A stretch of 64,000 nt of DNA from Palsa-504 sp963739615. Lineage in GTDB: Bacteria > Actinomycetota > Actinomycetes > Streptosporangiales > Streptosporangiaceae. Position numbers and translations under genes: made by a program. The DNA is taken from positions 124,001-188,000 of the forward strand of contig CAVUBD010000015.1 in the NCBI GenBank assembly GCA_963739615.1, read 5' to 3'. The notes under the pieces were generated by a model, which saw only the letters and a list, made by a program, of their open reading frames with translations, was not told the DNA's origin and did no database searches. Below, in pieces: positions 35,333 through 44,132 of the stretch (positions are counted from its first letter, which is position 1; every line of letters starts with the position of its first letter).

Positions 35333-36328
35333 GTGCCACGCCAGATTGTTCTCGCCTCCCGGCCTGCCGGGTGGCCCACCGCGGCCAATTTCTCGCTGAC
35401 CGAGGCGGGCCGGCCGGACCTCGCCGACGGGCAGGTGCGGGTGCGCAACCTGTTCATGTCGGTCGACCCGTACATGCGCGGCCGGATGAACGACGTGACG
35501 TCCTACGTCCCGCCGTTCCGGCTAGGGGAGCCGCTCGAGGGCGGCGCGATCGGCTCGGTCATCGAGAGCCGGTCGCCGGACCTGGTAAAGGGCGACATTG
35601 TCCTGCACGCGCTCGGCTGGCGGGAAGAGGCGGTGCTGCCCGCCGCGAACGCGCAGAAGGTGTCCCCCGTCGAGGGCCTGCCGCCATCGGCCTACCTGGG
35701 CGTGCTCGGCATGCCCGCGCTGACCGCCTACGTCGGCCTGCTCGACATCGCGTTGCTGAACCACGGTGACGTCGTCTTCGTCTCCGGCGCGGCCGGCGCG
35801 GTGGGCAGCATGGCCGGCCAGATCGCCAAGCTCAAGGGTGCCGCCCGGGTGGTAGGCAGCGCCGGTGCCGATGAAAAGGTCAGCTGGCTCCGGGAGATCG
35901 GCTTCGACGCCGCCTTCAACTACAAGGCCGCCTCCGTGCTCAGCCAGCTCCGCGACGCCGCGCCTCACGGCGTCGATGTCTACTTCGACAACGTGGGCGC
36001 CGACCACCTGGACGCGGCCCTGGTGGCGCTCAAGCCGCACGGCCGGGTGGCCATGTCCGGCGCGATCGCCCACTACAACGCCACCGAACCGCCGCCCGGC
36101 CCCACCAACGTGGGCCTGATCATCACCAAGCGGCTTACCCTGCGCGGCTTCATTGTCAGCGACCACCAGCACCGCCTGCCCGACATGATCGCCGATGTCA
36201 GCACCTGGCTGCGCGAGGGCAGGCTCACCCACGCAGAAACCGTCGTCGGCGGCCTGGAGAACGCCCCCGCCGCCTTGATCGACGTGCTCCGCGGCGCCAA
36301 CACCGGCAAGATGATCGTCCGCCTCTGA
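35333..36328 (+). CDS. NADP-dependent oxidoreductase (CurA/PTGR-like MDR)
   Basis: A 331-residue zinc-free medium-chain reductase, likely reducing enones or alkenals with NADPH. Marks are RNLFMSVDPYMRGRMND, the cofactor loop VFVSGAAGAVGSMAGQIAKL (~residues 147-166), VVGSAGADEKVSWL and GVDVYFDNVGADHLDAALV. The length is typical. GCGGAGGAATTA precedes GTG 35333, a good ribosome site. It converges with the GHKL ATPase gene. Confidence 0.88.
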   Translation: MPRQIVLASRPAGWPTAANFSLTEAGRPDLADGQVRVRNLFMSVDPYMRGRMNDVTSYVPPFRLGEPLEGGAIGSVIESRSPDLVKGDIVLHALGWREEAVLPAANAQKVSPVEGLPPSAYLGVLGMPALTAYVGLLDIALLNHGDVVFVSGAAGAVGSMAGQIAKLKGAARVVGSAGADEKVSWLREIGFDAAFNYKAASVLSQLRDAAPHGVDVYFDNVGADHLDAALVALKPHGRVAMSGAIAHYNATEPPPGPTNVGLIITKRLTLRGFIVSDHQHRLPDMIADVSTWLREGRLTHAETVVGGLENAPAALIDVLRGANTGKMIVRL

Positions 36329-36329
36329 C

Positions 36330-38806
36330 CTACCGCGACTCGCCGGCCTCCCGCCGCGCAAAAAGCTCCCGCTCGACCATCGCCACCAGATCGGGGTTAG
36401 CGCCTAGGCCCCACAGCACCTCCGGCGGGACGCCGAGCTGCCGGGCGGCCTCGGTGACCACCGGCTGGAGCATGTTCAGCGCGTGGGCCAGCCCCTCCTC
36501 GCGCGCATACGTCGGCGGCAGGTCGTCGAGGGAGAGCTCGCCCGGCCGGCGGAAGGTCCCGTCCCGCCCGGGCAGCCAGGCCTCGCGCTCCGCGATGGCC
36601 GCGATCGCCGACCTGACGTTCTCCTGGCTGGAGTCGCCGAACGATGCCAGCACTGATCTTTCCACCACCCCGGCCACGAGCCGGCGGTTCGGGGCGAGCA
36701 GGACGTTCCAGACGTACTCCGAACGGGCGTGGCCGGGATGGCGCAGCGCGAAGTCCAGGCCGTCGATCTCCGCGTCGGGATCGAATCCGCCCAAGCCGCG
36801 CTCGTTCCGGCCGAACTCGGCGGCGATGGGTACGTAGCCGAGCTCACCGGGTGCCCGCGCGCGGACCTCGACGGCCTGCCGCACGCCCATCTCGCGTAGC
36901 TGGACCAGCCACGGCCCGTAGCGGTCGCCCGCGAACCAGCCGTCCGGGTTCTGGTCGAAGTAGACCTCCAGCTCCTTGCTGCGCTGGTACAGCGCGGGCG
37001 GCGGCATGAGCCGCTGATCGCCGGTGGCGGCGTTCTCCGCGATGAGGAACGGCGTCCGCCCCAGCCGCTCGATGAGCTCCGCACGCCGCCCGGCGGCCGA
37101 ATCCAGGGCGCGCACGACGCCTTCAAGGTCGGCGGCGTGCCGGACCGGGTCGAGTTCCGCGATGTCCAGGTCGTCGTAGCCGGGCAGGATGACCTGGAGC
37201 GCCTCCGCCACCATGTCCGGCTCGTCCAGACCCAGCGCTTGCAGGAACGGCCGGCCCGTGGGGGAGTCCGCCACCGCGCGCCGGACCGTGGGCAGGCTGC
37301 TCGCGACCGGTCCCGGCAGGTACACCGCCAGGCGGCCTTGCCCGTCGAACGGCACGACCTGGCGGCCGTCATCGAGCCGGATGATCGGCTTGGCCCGGGC
37401 CGGCCCCGGCTCCTCGTGGTCGAACCTCGGCGCCCGCCACAGACCAGGTTCGCCAGAAAGAAACGCGTAAAACCGCGTGATCCACTCGTCTGTTTGCGCC
37501 TGGAGGAACTCGCCGGTGACTCGCGAGACCACGTCCTCAGGAGTGACCTCGTTGATGCCGATCTCTTCGCGCAGGTAGCGCCAGAGGACCGGCGTCAGGT
37601 GCTCGGTGACGGACTCGTCCGCGAACCAGACCGGCCGGCCCGCACCGCACAGCGCCCCCAGCTGATCAGGGTCGAGGAGCTCGTGGACCTCCGCCTGCCC
37701 AGCCAGCAGAAGGTCAACGGCCACGCCGTACCCGCCGCCGGCCACCGGGATCAGCGCCTCGGTGGTCAGCGCCTCGCCCACCGAATCGAACAGCGGCCGG
37801 AACATCGACCCAGGCTCGAACCGGGCAGAATCGAGCGGCAGCGTCTGCAGGGCCTGCGCCGTGAGCAGGCCCTCATCACGTAGTGACCGCAGCACGTCCG
37901 CCAGCAGCGAACCAGTCGAATGAACGAGCGCCTGGTTCGACGGGTCGTGCCCGGGGACGTTGTCCCGGCGCCGCGTGGTCCGGTACGGACCCTGGACCAC
38001 GAAGCCGAGGAAGGTCTCCTTCTCGGTGGGGAAAAACACGGTCAGCGGCGAATCGGAAACCGGCACGACCCGTCCGGCCTCGAGCCGGAACGCGATCTCG
38101 ATCCGGGGCACGAAAGCCCCGAGACCGTCGGCCGATGAGTGCCAGACCAGCCACTCCTCGTCCCGGCGGCCGGGCCGCGCGACACCGTGACCCGCCGCTT
38201 CCCGCCGTCCTCAGCCACCGACCGCGAGATGGCCGACTCGGCCACCCCCGCGCCGCGTACCCGCAACCGCCCGATGTTCCGCAGGAACAGCAGCACCACG
38301 GGCCGGAGCGCGGTTAGCGCAGCCGCAATCTCCCGCACCGCGGTCGCAGCGGGCACCGAGTCGTGGTCGAAGGGAAACACGAACAGGGTCTCGGCCGAAG
38401 ACAAGGGCATCGGCGCCACCGCAAAAGGCCGCACGTAGCTCTCGATCGCGAAATGCTCGCCCGCGCTGTAGATTCGCGGGGTCCTGGTGTACGCGTACAC
38501 CGACTTGAACCCGATGCCGAACTTCCCGATCGCGGTCAGGTCCGCGGCCTTCCCGCTCTGGCCGACCCCGCAGACACCCCGGACGTCCGCCTCGGTGAAC
38601 GGCCGGCCGTTGTGCCGCACTTCCAGCCGGTCGCCGAAGAGCTCGAAGGCCAGCTCGGTGGCCTCCGCGTCCTCGGCGTTCTGGATCAGCTCGAAGATGA
38701 AGTGGGTGCGCTCGCTGTACAGCTGGCCGAGCAGGTCCAGGACGGCCGTGTCCCAGCCGTACCTCGCGATGTTCTCCTCACGGATCTTCTCGTAGTCAGC
38801 CGTCAC
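36330..38806 (-). pseudogene. Sacsin-like GHKL ATPase, one frameshift
   Basis: A protein of about 825 residues in two frames. The first starts at GTG 38806 (TADYEKIREENIARYGW) and has the Hsp90-type ATP fold: FIFELIQNAEDAEATEL (Asn box, ~residues 35-51) and IGKFGIGFKSVYAYT (Gly box, ~85). It runs past HSSADGLGAF only after changing frame near 38170, and continues RIEIAFRLEAGRVVPVSDSP through ~590 more residues to the stop at 36330. Sacsin-like GHKL proteins occur in bacteria, some in defence contexts; no partner genes are here. A one-base error or a real break cannot be told apart. Divergent from the SGNH hydrolase, 51 bases between starts. Confidence 0.75.
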
Positions 38807-38857
38807 GCCGCGATCGTATCCGCACCGGCCGGTACACCTGGGTTTTGACAGGTATCC

Positions 38858-39478
38858 ATGCGGCAGGCGCACAACGACCAGATCCTGGACGGTGACGGCC
38901 CCCTGTGGGTGGTGCTCGGCGACTCGACCGCGCAGGGGCTCGGCGCGTCCGGCCCGCTCGGCGGCTACGTCGGCCAGGTCCTCGCCGAACTGCGCCAGCG
39001 CAGCGGCCAGCCCTGGCGGGTGCTCAACTTGTCCGTGTCCGGCTCGCTGACGCGCGACGTGATCCGCGCGCAGCTGCCTCGGCTGCCCGCCCACGCCGAC
39101 CTCGTGACCTGCGGGATCGGCGTCAACGACATCTTGTACACCGCGCCGGGGAAGCTGTTCGGCGACCTGCGCACGCTGATCGCGTCGGTCCCCGACCGGA
39201 CCGTCCTGCTCGACCTGCCGGTGCCCGGCGGGTGCTGGGGCCTGCTCGGCCGGGCCAGCGTCCCCTACGTGAGCCGGATCAACCGCACCATCCACCAGGC
39301 CGCGGCCGCCCGCGGCCTGCCCGTCGCCGAGATATCCGCTCACTTCACGCCGCCGTGGACCGGGAAGTTCGCCTCGGACTACTTTCATCCCAGCCAGGCC
39401 GGTTATCGCGACTGGTCACGCGCCCTGCTCGCAGCGCTCGCTCATGCGGACGCGAGAACCGAGGCTCGTTCGGCCTAA
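38858..39478 (+). CDS. SGNH/GDSL hydrolase
   Basis: A 206-residue esterase-like enzyme. Block I is LWVVLGDSTAQGLGA with the catalytic Ser. Block III is VTCGIGVNDILY. The Asp-His pair is in SDYFHPSQAGYRDW. A Gly/Asn oxyanion is present in LNLSVSGSL. There is no signal peptide, so it acts in the cytoplasm. The substrate is unknown. Confidence 0.85.
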   Translation: MRQAHNDQILDGDGPLWVVLGDSTAQGLGASGPLGGYVGQVLAELRQRSGQPWRVLNLSVSGSLTRDVIRAQLPRLPAHADLVTCGIGVNDILYTAPGKLFGDLRTLIASVPDRTVLLDLPVPGGCWGLLGRASVPYVSRINRTIHQAAAARGLPVAEISAHFTPPWTGKFASDYFHPSQAGYRDWSRALLAALAHADARTEARSA

Positions 39479-39587
39479 AGAAGGACGCTTCTGCTCCAGG
39501 GGGCATGCCTGGCTGATGGCCGGGTCGCCGACATCCTGGTCGCAGGCCAGGTGCCCTGATATGTCAATGTGACTTACATCATATTCC

Positions 39588-39607
39588 ACTAAACAGATCG
39601 GTTTAGT
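39588..39607. promoter_or_regulatory. Palindromic operator upstream of the tauD leader
   Basis: ACTAAACAGATCGGTTTAGT is a perfect 7-6-7 inverted repeat (ACTAAAC / GTTTAGT). It ends 12 bases before the leader-peptide ATG, so a bound protein would overlap the promoter or start site. The form resembles TetR-family operators. The regulator is not identified. Confidence 0.55.
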
Positions 39608-39618
39608 ATGTTAGTGAC

Positions 39619-39693
39619 ATGAAGGCAACTGAGCCTTTCGTAGCCCGCCGCTACGTCGACTTCAAACGGGTGTGCAGCGCGATCTGTCGCTGA
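39619..39693 (+). CDS. Putative cysteine leader peptide
   Basis: A 24-residue frame ending in RRYVDFKRVCSAICR. This matches the pattern of the short 'putative leader peptides' found in Streptomyces and relatives ahead of sulfur-uptake and assimilation genes (Arg-Arg, an aromatic or His, VD, R-V, then S-A-x-C-R at the end). Two Cys codons near the stop would let ribosome stalling report on cysteine. It is followed after about 190 bases by a TauD-type dioxygenase, a sulfur-scavenging enzyme, which fits. Mechanism is inferred from known families. Confidence 0.7.
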   Translation: MKATEPFVARRYVDFKRVCSAICR

Positions 39694-39790
39694 CCCGCTC
39701 TCATCTCTCGGCCTGGGTATCGCGCCTGCCCTGACGGCGTGACCCAGTCCCCATTCTGATCGACCCCGATCGCATGGTCGCGTCTGTCGC

Positions 39791-39807
39791 GCCCGGCTTC
39801 TCCGGGC
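39791..39807 (+). promoter_or_regulatory. Hairpin in the tauD leader
   Basis: GCCCGG-CTTCT-CCGGGC forms a perfect 6-base stem between the leader peptide and tauD, extended by flanking GC pairs. It could act as an attenuator stem linked to leader-peptide translation. Confidence 0.35.
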
Positions 39808-39886
39808 ACGCCACCGCCTGGGCGCGGTGTCTGTCAGCCTGCGCTCTTCCGACAGCCACGAGAACCACGAGAAAAGGACACGGACA

Positions 39887-40813
39887 ATGTCCACGACATC
39901 CGTCAGCACGAAACTAGGTATCCGCAAGCTCACCGCGAGGATCGGCGCCGAGATCACCGGCATCAGTCCCGATCTTGACCTGGGCCCCGAGACGGTGACG
40001 GCAATACGTGCGGCGCTGAACGAGCATAAGGCCCTGGTCTTCCGCGGCGTCAGCCTCGACGACCAGGGCCAGCAGCGCTTCGCTGGCTACTTCGGCCCGC
40101 TGACCAGCGCGCACCCGACTGTCCCGGCCGTCGACGGCGAGCCGAACGTGCTGCCGGTCGACAGTGAAGACGGCCGCTCCAATCACTGGCATACCGACGT
40201 GACCTTCGTGCTGAACCCGCCGCAGGCCAGCACCCTGCGCAGCATCACCGTCCCTCCGTACGGCGGCGAGACGCTGATCGCCGACGCCGGCGCGGCCTAC
40301 AACGACCTGCCCGGAGCACTGCGCAAGTTCGCCGGCATCCTGTGGGCGGTGCACACCAACGACTACGACTACGCGGTGCCCCCGGAAAGCCTGGACGACG
40401 CCGAACGGGCCCGCCGCGAGGTGTTCATCTCGACCAGGTACGAGACAGTCCATCCCGTTGTCCGGGTGCATCCGCTGACGAGGGAGCGCGGCTTGTTCAT
40501 CGGCGGGTTCGCGCAACGGATCGCCGGTCTGTCCAACGGCGAGTCGAAGGACATCCTGCGGCTGCTGCAGGCGTATGTGACCCGGCCGGAGAACATCCTG
40601 CGGGTCTCCTGGGAGCCGGGCCAGCTGGTGCTGTTCGACAACCGGATCACCCAGCACTACGCGGTCGACAACTACGACGGTGCGCCCAGGCGGCTGAACC
40701 GCGTCACCGTGGCCGGCGACATCCCGGTCGGCCAGGATGGCGGCCAGAGCTACTCGGTCAAGGGCGACGCCTCGCACTACACCGCGGTCGCCGAGGCTCG
40801 GGCCGCCATCTGA
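39887..40813 (+). CDS. TauD/TfdA-family alpha-ketoglutarate dioxygenase
   Basis: A 308-residue Fe(II)/2-oxoglutarate dioxygenase of the taurine/alkylsulfatase group. It frees sulfite or sulfate from organosulfur compounds when sulfur is short. The iron site is in NHWHTDVTF (His-x-Asp, ~residues 100) and the distal His in NRITQHYAVDNY. The 2-oxoglutarate Arg is in RRLNRVTVAGD. GIRKLTARIGAEITGI opens the fold. Start ATG 39887 has AAAGGA upstream; the frame is open to 39827. The leader peptide and operator ahead imply control by sulfur supply. Confidence 0.88.
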   Translation: MSTTSVSTKLGIRKLTARIGAEITGISPDLDLGPETVTAIRAALNEHKALVFRGVSLDDQGQQRFAGYFGPLTSAHPTVPAVDGEPNVLPVDSEDGRSNHWHTDVTFVLNPPQASTLRSITVPPYGGETLIADAGAAYNDLPGALRKFAGILWAVHTNDYDYAVPPESLDDAERARREVFISTRYETVHPVVRVHPLTRERGLFIGGFAQRIAGLSNGESKDILRLLQAYVTRPENILRVSWEPGQLVLFDNRITQHYAVDNYDGAPRRLNRVTVAGDIPVGQDGGQSYSVKGDASHYTAVAEARAAI

Positions 40814-40861
40814 GCACCCTGTCCGGGTTCCGGCCTGCTGCGCATGGCAGACTCGGACACA

Positions 40862-41737
40862 ATGTGCACTGTTGTGGTCAGCCTGGCGCCTGCGGAACGG
40901 GTCCCCCTGCTCCTGCTGGGCATCCGTGATGAGTTCACCGGCCGCGCGTGGCAGCCGCCCGCCCGGCACTGGCCCGGATCGCCGCTGATCGGCGGGCGTG
41001 ATGAGCAGGCGGGCGGCACCTGGCTGGCGGTACATCCTGGCCTGTCGGCGGGGCACCCGGATATGCCGCGGGTCGGCTGCATCCTGAACGGCCACGGCGA
41101 GCCCGCCCCGCCCGACCGCCGCAGGTCGCGCGGCGAACTCCCGCTGCGCGCGGCGGCCGACGGCCCGCAGGCCCTGCGCGACCTGCACGCCGATCCCGGC
41201 GCCGTGGCCGGCTACGACCCGTTCATGCTGCTATGCGCCGACCGGGCCGCGGTCCTGCTGCTGAGCTGGGACGGCAGCCGCGCCGAGCTCAGCGACCTAG
41301 GGCCCGGCACCCACGTCCTCACCAACGCGGGCCACACGTACCCGCCGCCCGACCCCGGCCCCGACTCCCAGAATGGCGCCGACCCCAAGGCGGCGCGTTT
41401 CGGCCCGAGGTTCGCCGCGCGGCGCCCCTCCGGCGACCCGGCCGCCACGATCGAGGCCGCCTGGGGTGACTGGCTCACGCTCGCGGCCGGCGGTGACCCC
41501 GCCGAACCAGGCGCGATCATCGTCCGCCACGAACTGCCCGACGGCCGGGTATACGGCACCACATCGGTCACCCTGGTCGCCCTGGCCGAAGACGGCAGCC
41601 TGCGCTACGACTTCCAGCCGACCCCGGGCGACCCCGCCACCTGGTACTCCGTCAGCACGGGACTCACCCCAGATGCAGCGGCAGGCCCAGCGCCGGGAAG
41701 ATCCGCTGCGAGTCGAGGAAGAACGTCAGCCGGCTGA
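40862..41737 (+). CDS. TANGO2/NRDE-family protein
   Basis: A 291-residue protein with the N-terminal MCTVVVSL and the NRDE-like block LGIRDEFTGRAWQPPA, then GGRDEQAGGTWLAV, as in the TANGO2 family, linked in other organisms to haem handling. I prefer ATG 40862 since the family begins MCT; the ATG at 40844 is possible. The last ~25 residues are Ala/Gly/Arg-rich and run antisense over the end of the next gene by 74 bases, so the original stop may be lost. Confidence 0.72.
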   Translation: MCTVVVSLAPAERVPLLLLGIRDEFTGRAWQPPARHWPGSPLIGGRDEQAGGTWLAVHPGLSAGHPDMPRVGCILNGHGEPAPPDRRRSRGELPLRAAADGPQALRDLHADPGAVAGYDPFMLLCADRAAVLLLSWDGSRAELSDLGPGTHVLTNAGHTYPPPDPGPDSQNGADPKAARFGPRFAARRPSGDPAATIEAAWGDWLTLAAGGDPAEPGAIIVRHELPDGRVYGTTSVTLVALAEDGSLRYDFQPTPGDPATWYSVSTGLTPDAAAGPAPGRSAASRGRTSAG

Positions 41738-42641
41738 ACCGCCCGCCCGACACCTCGTGTACCTGCAGCCCCCAGGGCGCGCGGCCCCCGGCGGGATCCG
41801 GTTTGTACTGAGCCCACGCCTGGACGCCGTTGACCTGGCCCGCGGGCACCAGGATCGAATCCCGGCACAGGCTCGGCGAGGGTTCGAGCATCCACCGGCA
41901 GATGTTCTCGGCGCCCCTGACCCACATCGCGTACGGCGGCATCGTCATCAGCGCGTCATCTTGCAGCAGCGTCACAAGCTGCGTCATGTCGTAACGCTGG
42001 AACGCGTCCACGTACTTGGCCAGCAGCTCGGCCTGGTCCGTCTGCACCGCGGTGGGTCGCTGCTCCTCGGGCAGCGCGGCCAGGGTGGCCCGGGCCCGCT
42101 GCAGCGCGCTGTTGACGGCGGCCACGCTGGTGCCCAGGGTGGCGGCGGCCTCGGCCGCGGGCATCCGCAGCACCTCGCACATGATCAGCGTGGCCCGCTG
42201 CCGGGCGGGCAGGTGCTGCAGCGCGGTGATGAACGCCAGCCTGATCGTGTCGCGGGCCACCGCGATGTCGGCCGGGTCGCCGTGCTCGGGCACGACCGTA
42301 GCGTCGGAGATCGGCGAGATCCAGATATCGTCCGGATGCCAGTCCCCAAGCAGGGCCTCGACCGGCGCGGAGGCGGGCCCGAGATCTACCGGCAGCGCCC
42401 GGCGCTGGCGGCCGCGCAGCATGTCCAGGCAGATGTTGGTGGCGATCCGGTACAGCCACGACCGCACGCTGGAGCGTCCCTCGAACCCGTCGGCGGCGCG
42501 CCAGGCCCGCAGCATGGTTTCCTGCACGGCGTCATCGGCTTCGAAACCCGAGCCCAGCATGCGATAGCAGTACCCGGTCAGCTCCCGGCGGTACTGCTCG
42601 AGCTTGTCCGGGCTCACCTCGGCGGGTGCGGTTGGTGCCAT
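41664..42641 (-). CDS. ECF sigma factor with SnoaL-like C-terminal domain
   Basis: A 325-residue sigma-70 family factor. Region 2 reads YCYRMLGSGFEADDAVQETM and LRAWRAADGFEGRSSVRSWL, YRIATNICLDMLR. Region 4 reads LPARQRATLIMCEVLRMPAA and LGTSVAAVNSALQRARA. After it comes a ~120-residue SnoaL-like fold (YVDAFQRYDMTQLVTLLQDD, PPYAMWVRGAENI). Such ECF factors are controlled in cis by this domain and do not need a separate anti-sigma. I chose ATG 42641; the frame is open to 42686. No dedicated partner gene is next to it. Confidence 0.88.
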   Translation of the reverse strand: MAPTAPAEVSPDKLEQYRRELTGYCYRMLGSGFEADDAVQETMLRAWRAADGFEGRSSVRSWLYRIATNICLDMLRGRQRRALPVDLGPASAPVEALLGDWHPDDIWISPISDATVVPEHGDPADIAVARDTIRLAFITALQHLPARQRATLIMCEVLRMPAAEAAATLGTSVAAVNSALQRARATLAALPEEQRPTAVQTDQAELLAKYVDAFQRYDMTQLVTLLQDDALMTMPPYAMWVRGAENICRWMLEPSPSLCRDSILVPAGQVNGVQAWAQYKPDPAGGRAPWGLQVHEVSGGRFSRLTFFLDSQRIFPALGLPLHLG

Positions 42642-42722
42642 AGTCCCAAACCCTACGTCGCCCCCCTGACATTTTCGCGGGGACATTTACCTAGGCCCGG
42701 TCATGGGGCCTATTCTGCCCAG

Positions 42723-43493
42723 ATGAGCGACCTGCTGGCCGACGCGGTAGCTGAGCTTTACCAATCCGACCCGGACGATTTCACCCAGCGCCGCCAGGAG
42801 CTGGCCGCCCAGGCCCGGGAGGCGGGCGAGTCCGCCGCGGCCAAGCAGATCTCCGCGCTGCGCAAGCCGACCCGTTCGGCCTGGGTGGTGAATCGCCTGG
42901 TCCGCGCCGATCCGGAGGTCGCGCCCCGGCTAGCGGCCCTGGCCGCCGAGCTCCGCGGCGGCGGCGACGGCCCGCGGCTCCGCGAGCTGACCGCGGCCCG
43001 CGGCCGGCTGGTCGACGAGCTGACCCGCCAGGCCCTCGAGGACCTGCCCGCACCGCCCGCCGCGCTGCGGGAGGAGGTGACCGCCACCCTCGACGCGGCC
43101 ATCGCCGACCCGGAGGTGGCCTCGAACCTGGGCACCCTGGTCCGCGCCGCCCGCTGGGCCGGCTTCGGCCTGGTCCCCCTCCCCGAAGGCGCCCCCGCCC
43201 CACGTGCCCAGAAGCCCGCAAAAACCCCAGCCCCCGCGCCGGCTGAGGCCGCGGCGGAGCGAGAGCGCCGCCGCCAGGAGAAGATCCTTTTGGCCGAACG
43301 GGCCGTGGCTCAAGCCGACCGCGAAGCTGACGCCGCCGACGCGGCCGGTCGCGACCTGGCGGACACGGTCCGGCGACTGGAATCCGAGCTCGCCGACGCG
43401 CGTCAGCGCCTCGCGCAGGCGCGGCGGCAGTCGTACCGGGCCGAGTCGAGGCAGCGGCGGGCCAGCGAGGAACTCGGCCGGCTGCGCGAGTGA
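42723..43493 (+). CDS. Coiled-coil protein of unknown function
   Basis: A 256-residue, highly charged, helical protein. It opens DLLADAVAELYQSDPDDFTQ and has the block KPTRSAWVVNRLVRADPE, seen in uncharacterised actinobacterial proteins. A Pro/Ala linker (~residue 165) leads to a coiled coil rich in Ala, Arg and Glu to the end. No enzymatic motif. ATG 42723 follows the divergent sigma gene by 81 bases, so the two may share a control region. Confidence 0.65.
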   Translation: MSDLLADAVAELYQSDPDDFTQRRQELAAQAREAGESAAAKQISALRKPTRSAWVVNRLVRADPEVAPRLAALAAELRGGGDGPRLRELTAARGRLVDELTRQALEDLPAPPAALREEVTATLDAAIADPEVASNLGTLVRAARWAGFGLVPLPEGAPAPRAQKPAKTPAPAPAEAAAERERRRQEKILLAERAVAQADREADAADAAGRDLADTVRRLESELADARQRLAQARRQSYRAESRQRRASEELGRLRE

Positions 43494-43591
43494 ACCTTCC
43501 CGGCCGCCAGCGACTCTTATACAGATGAGCCGCTGAGCTAGAGCCGAGGTTGTGAGGTTTTCTTGTGGTCATGGAGGTGGAGGTGTTGCCC

Positions 43592-44132
43592 GTGACGATG
43601 TTGCCCGTGGAAGGCCGTCCGTCTGAGCCGGCCGGATTCCGCGACTTCGTCGAAGCGCGGTCGAGCGCGCTGCTGCGCTCGGGCTGGCTGCTGACCGGCG
43701 ACTGGACGAGCGCGGAGGACCTCGTGCAGACCGCGCTCGCCGCGGCGTGGCCGAGGTGGAACACCCTGACCAGGCAGGACGCGCCTGAGCTCTACGTGCG
43801 GAAGATCATGGTGAATACGTACCTGCGCTGGCGGCAGCGGCGCTGGACCGGCGAGGTGGCGACCGGCCGGCTGCCCGACCTGCAAGCCTACGGAGACGTG
43901 TTCGCCCAAGTCGACGCGCGCCAGGCCCTGATCGCGGCGCTGGACCGGTTGCCGGCCAGGCAGCGCGCCGTGGTCGTGCTGCGCTACTTCGCCGATCAGA
44001 ACCGAGTCGCAGACCGCGGCGGCGATGGGCTGCTCGGTCGGCGCGGTGAAGAGCCACGCCTCGAAGGCCCTGGCCAAGCTGCGGGACGCGCCCGGACTTG
44101 CCGAGCTCCTGACTGGAGGTGTGGCGTCGTGA
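43592..44132 (+). pseudogene. SigE-type ECF sigma factor with a one-base insertion
   Basis: Region 2 (FRDFVEARSSALLRSGWLLT, DWTSAEDLVQTALAAAWPRW) and the start of region 4 (LDRLPARQRAVVVLRYFADQ) are intact. At about 43999-44002 the text CAGAACCGAG gains an A relative to the expected CAGACCGAG. Removing it restores TESQTAAAMGCSVGAVKSHA and a proper end at the TGA 44130-44132, which overlaps the GTG of the next gene. With the extra A, the frame runs on into that gene. Start probably GTG 43592 after GGAGG; frame open to 43565. Confidence 0.75.

Larger units (their letters stand above)
39479..39886. other. Leader region of tauD
   Basis: About 400 bases without a large gene. It holds, in order, the palindromic operator, the leader peptide and the attenuator-like hairpin. 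The first 60 bases after the SGNH stop show nothing else. Confidence 0.6.

Noticed and set aside
41373..42722. An apparent 706-codon plus-strand gene starting at 41373
   Set aside because: Only the part from ATG 42723 has coding character; the first ~450 codons run antisense to the ECF sigma gene and are low-complexity.
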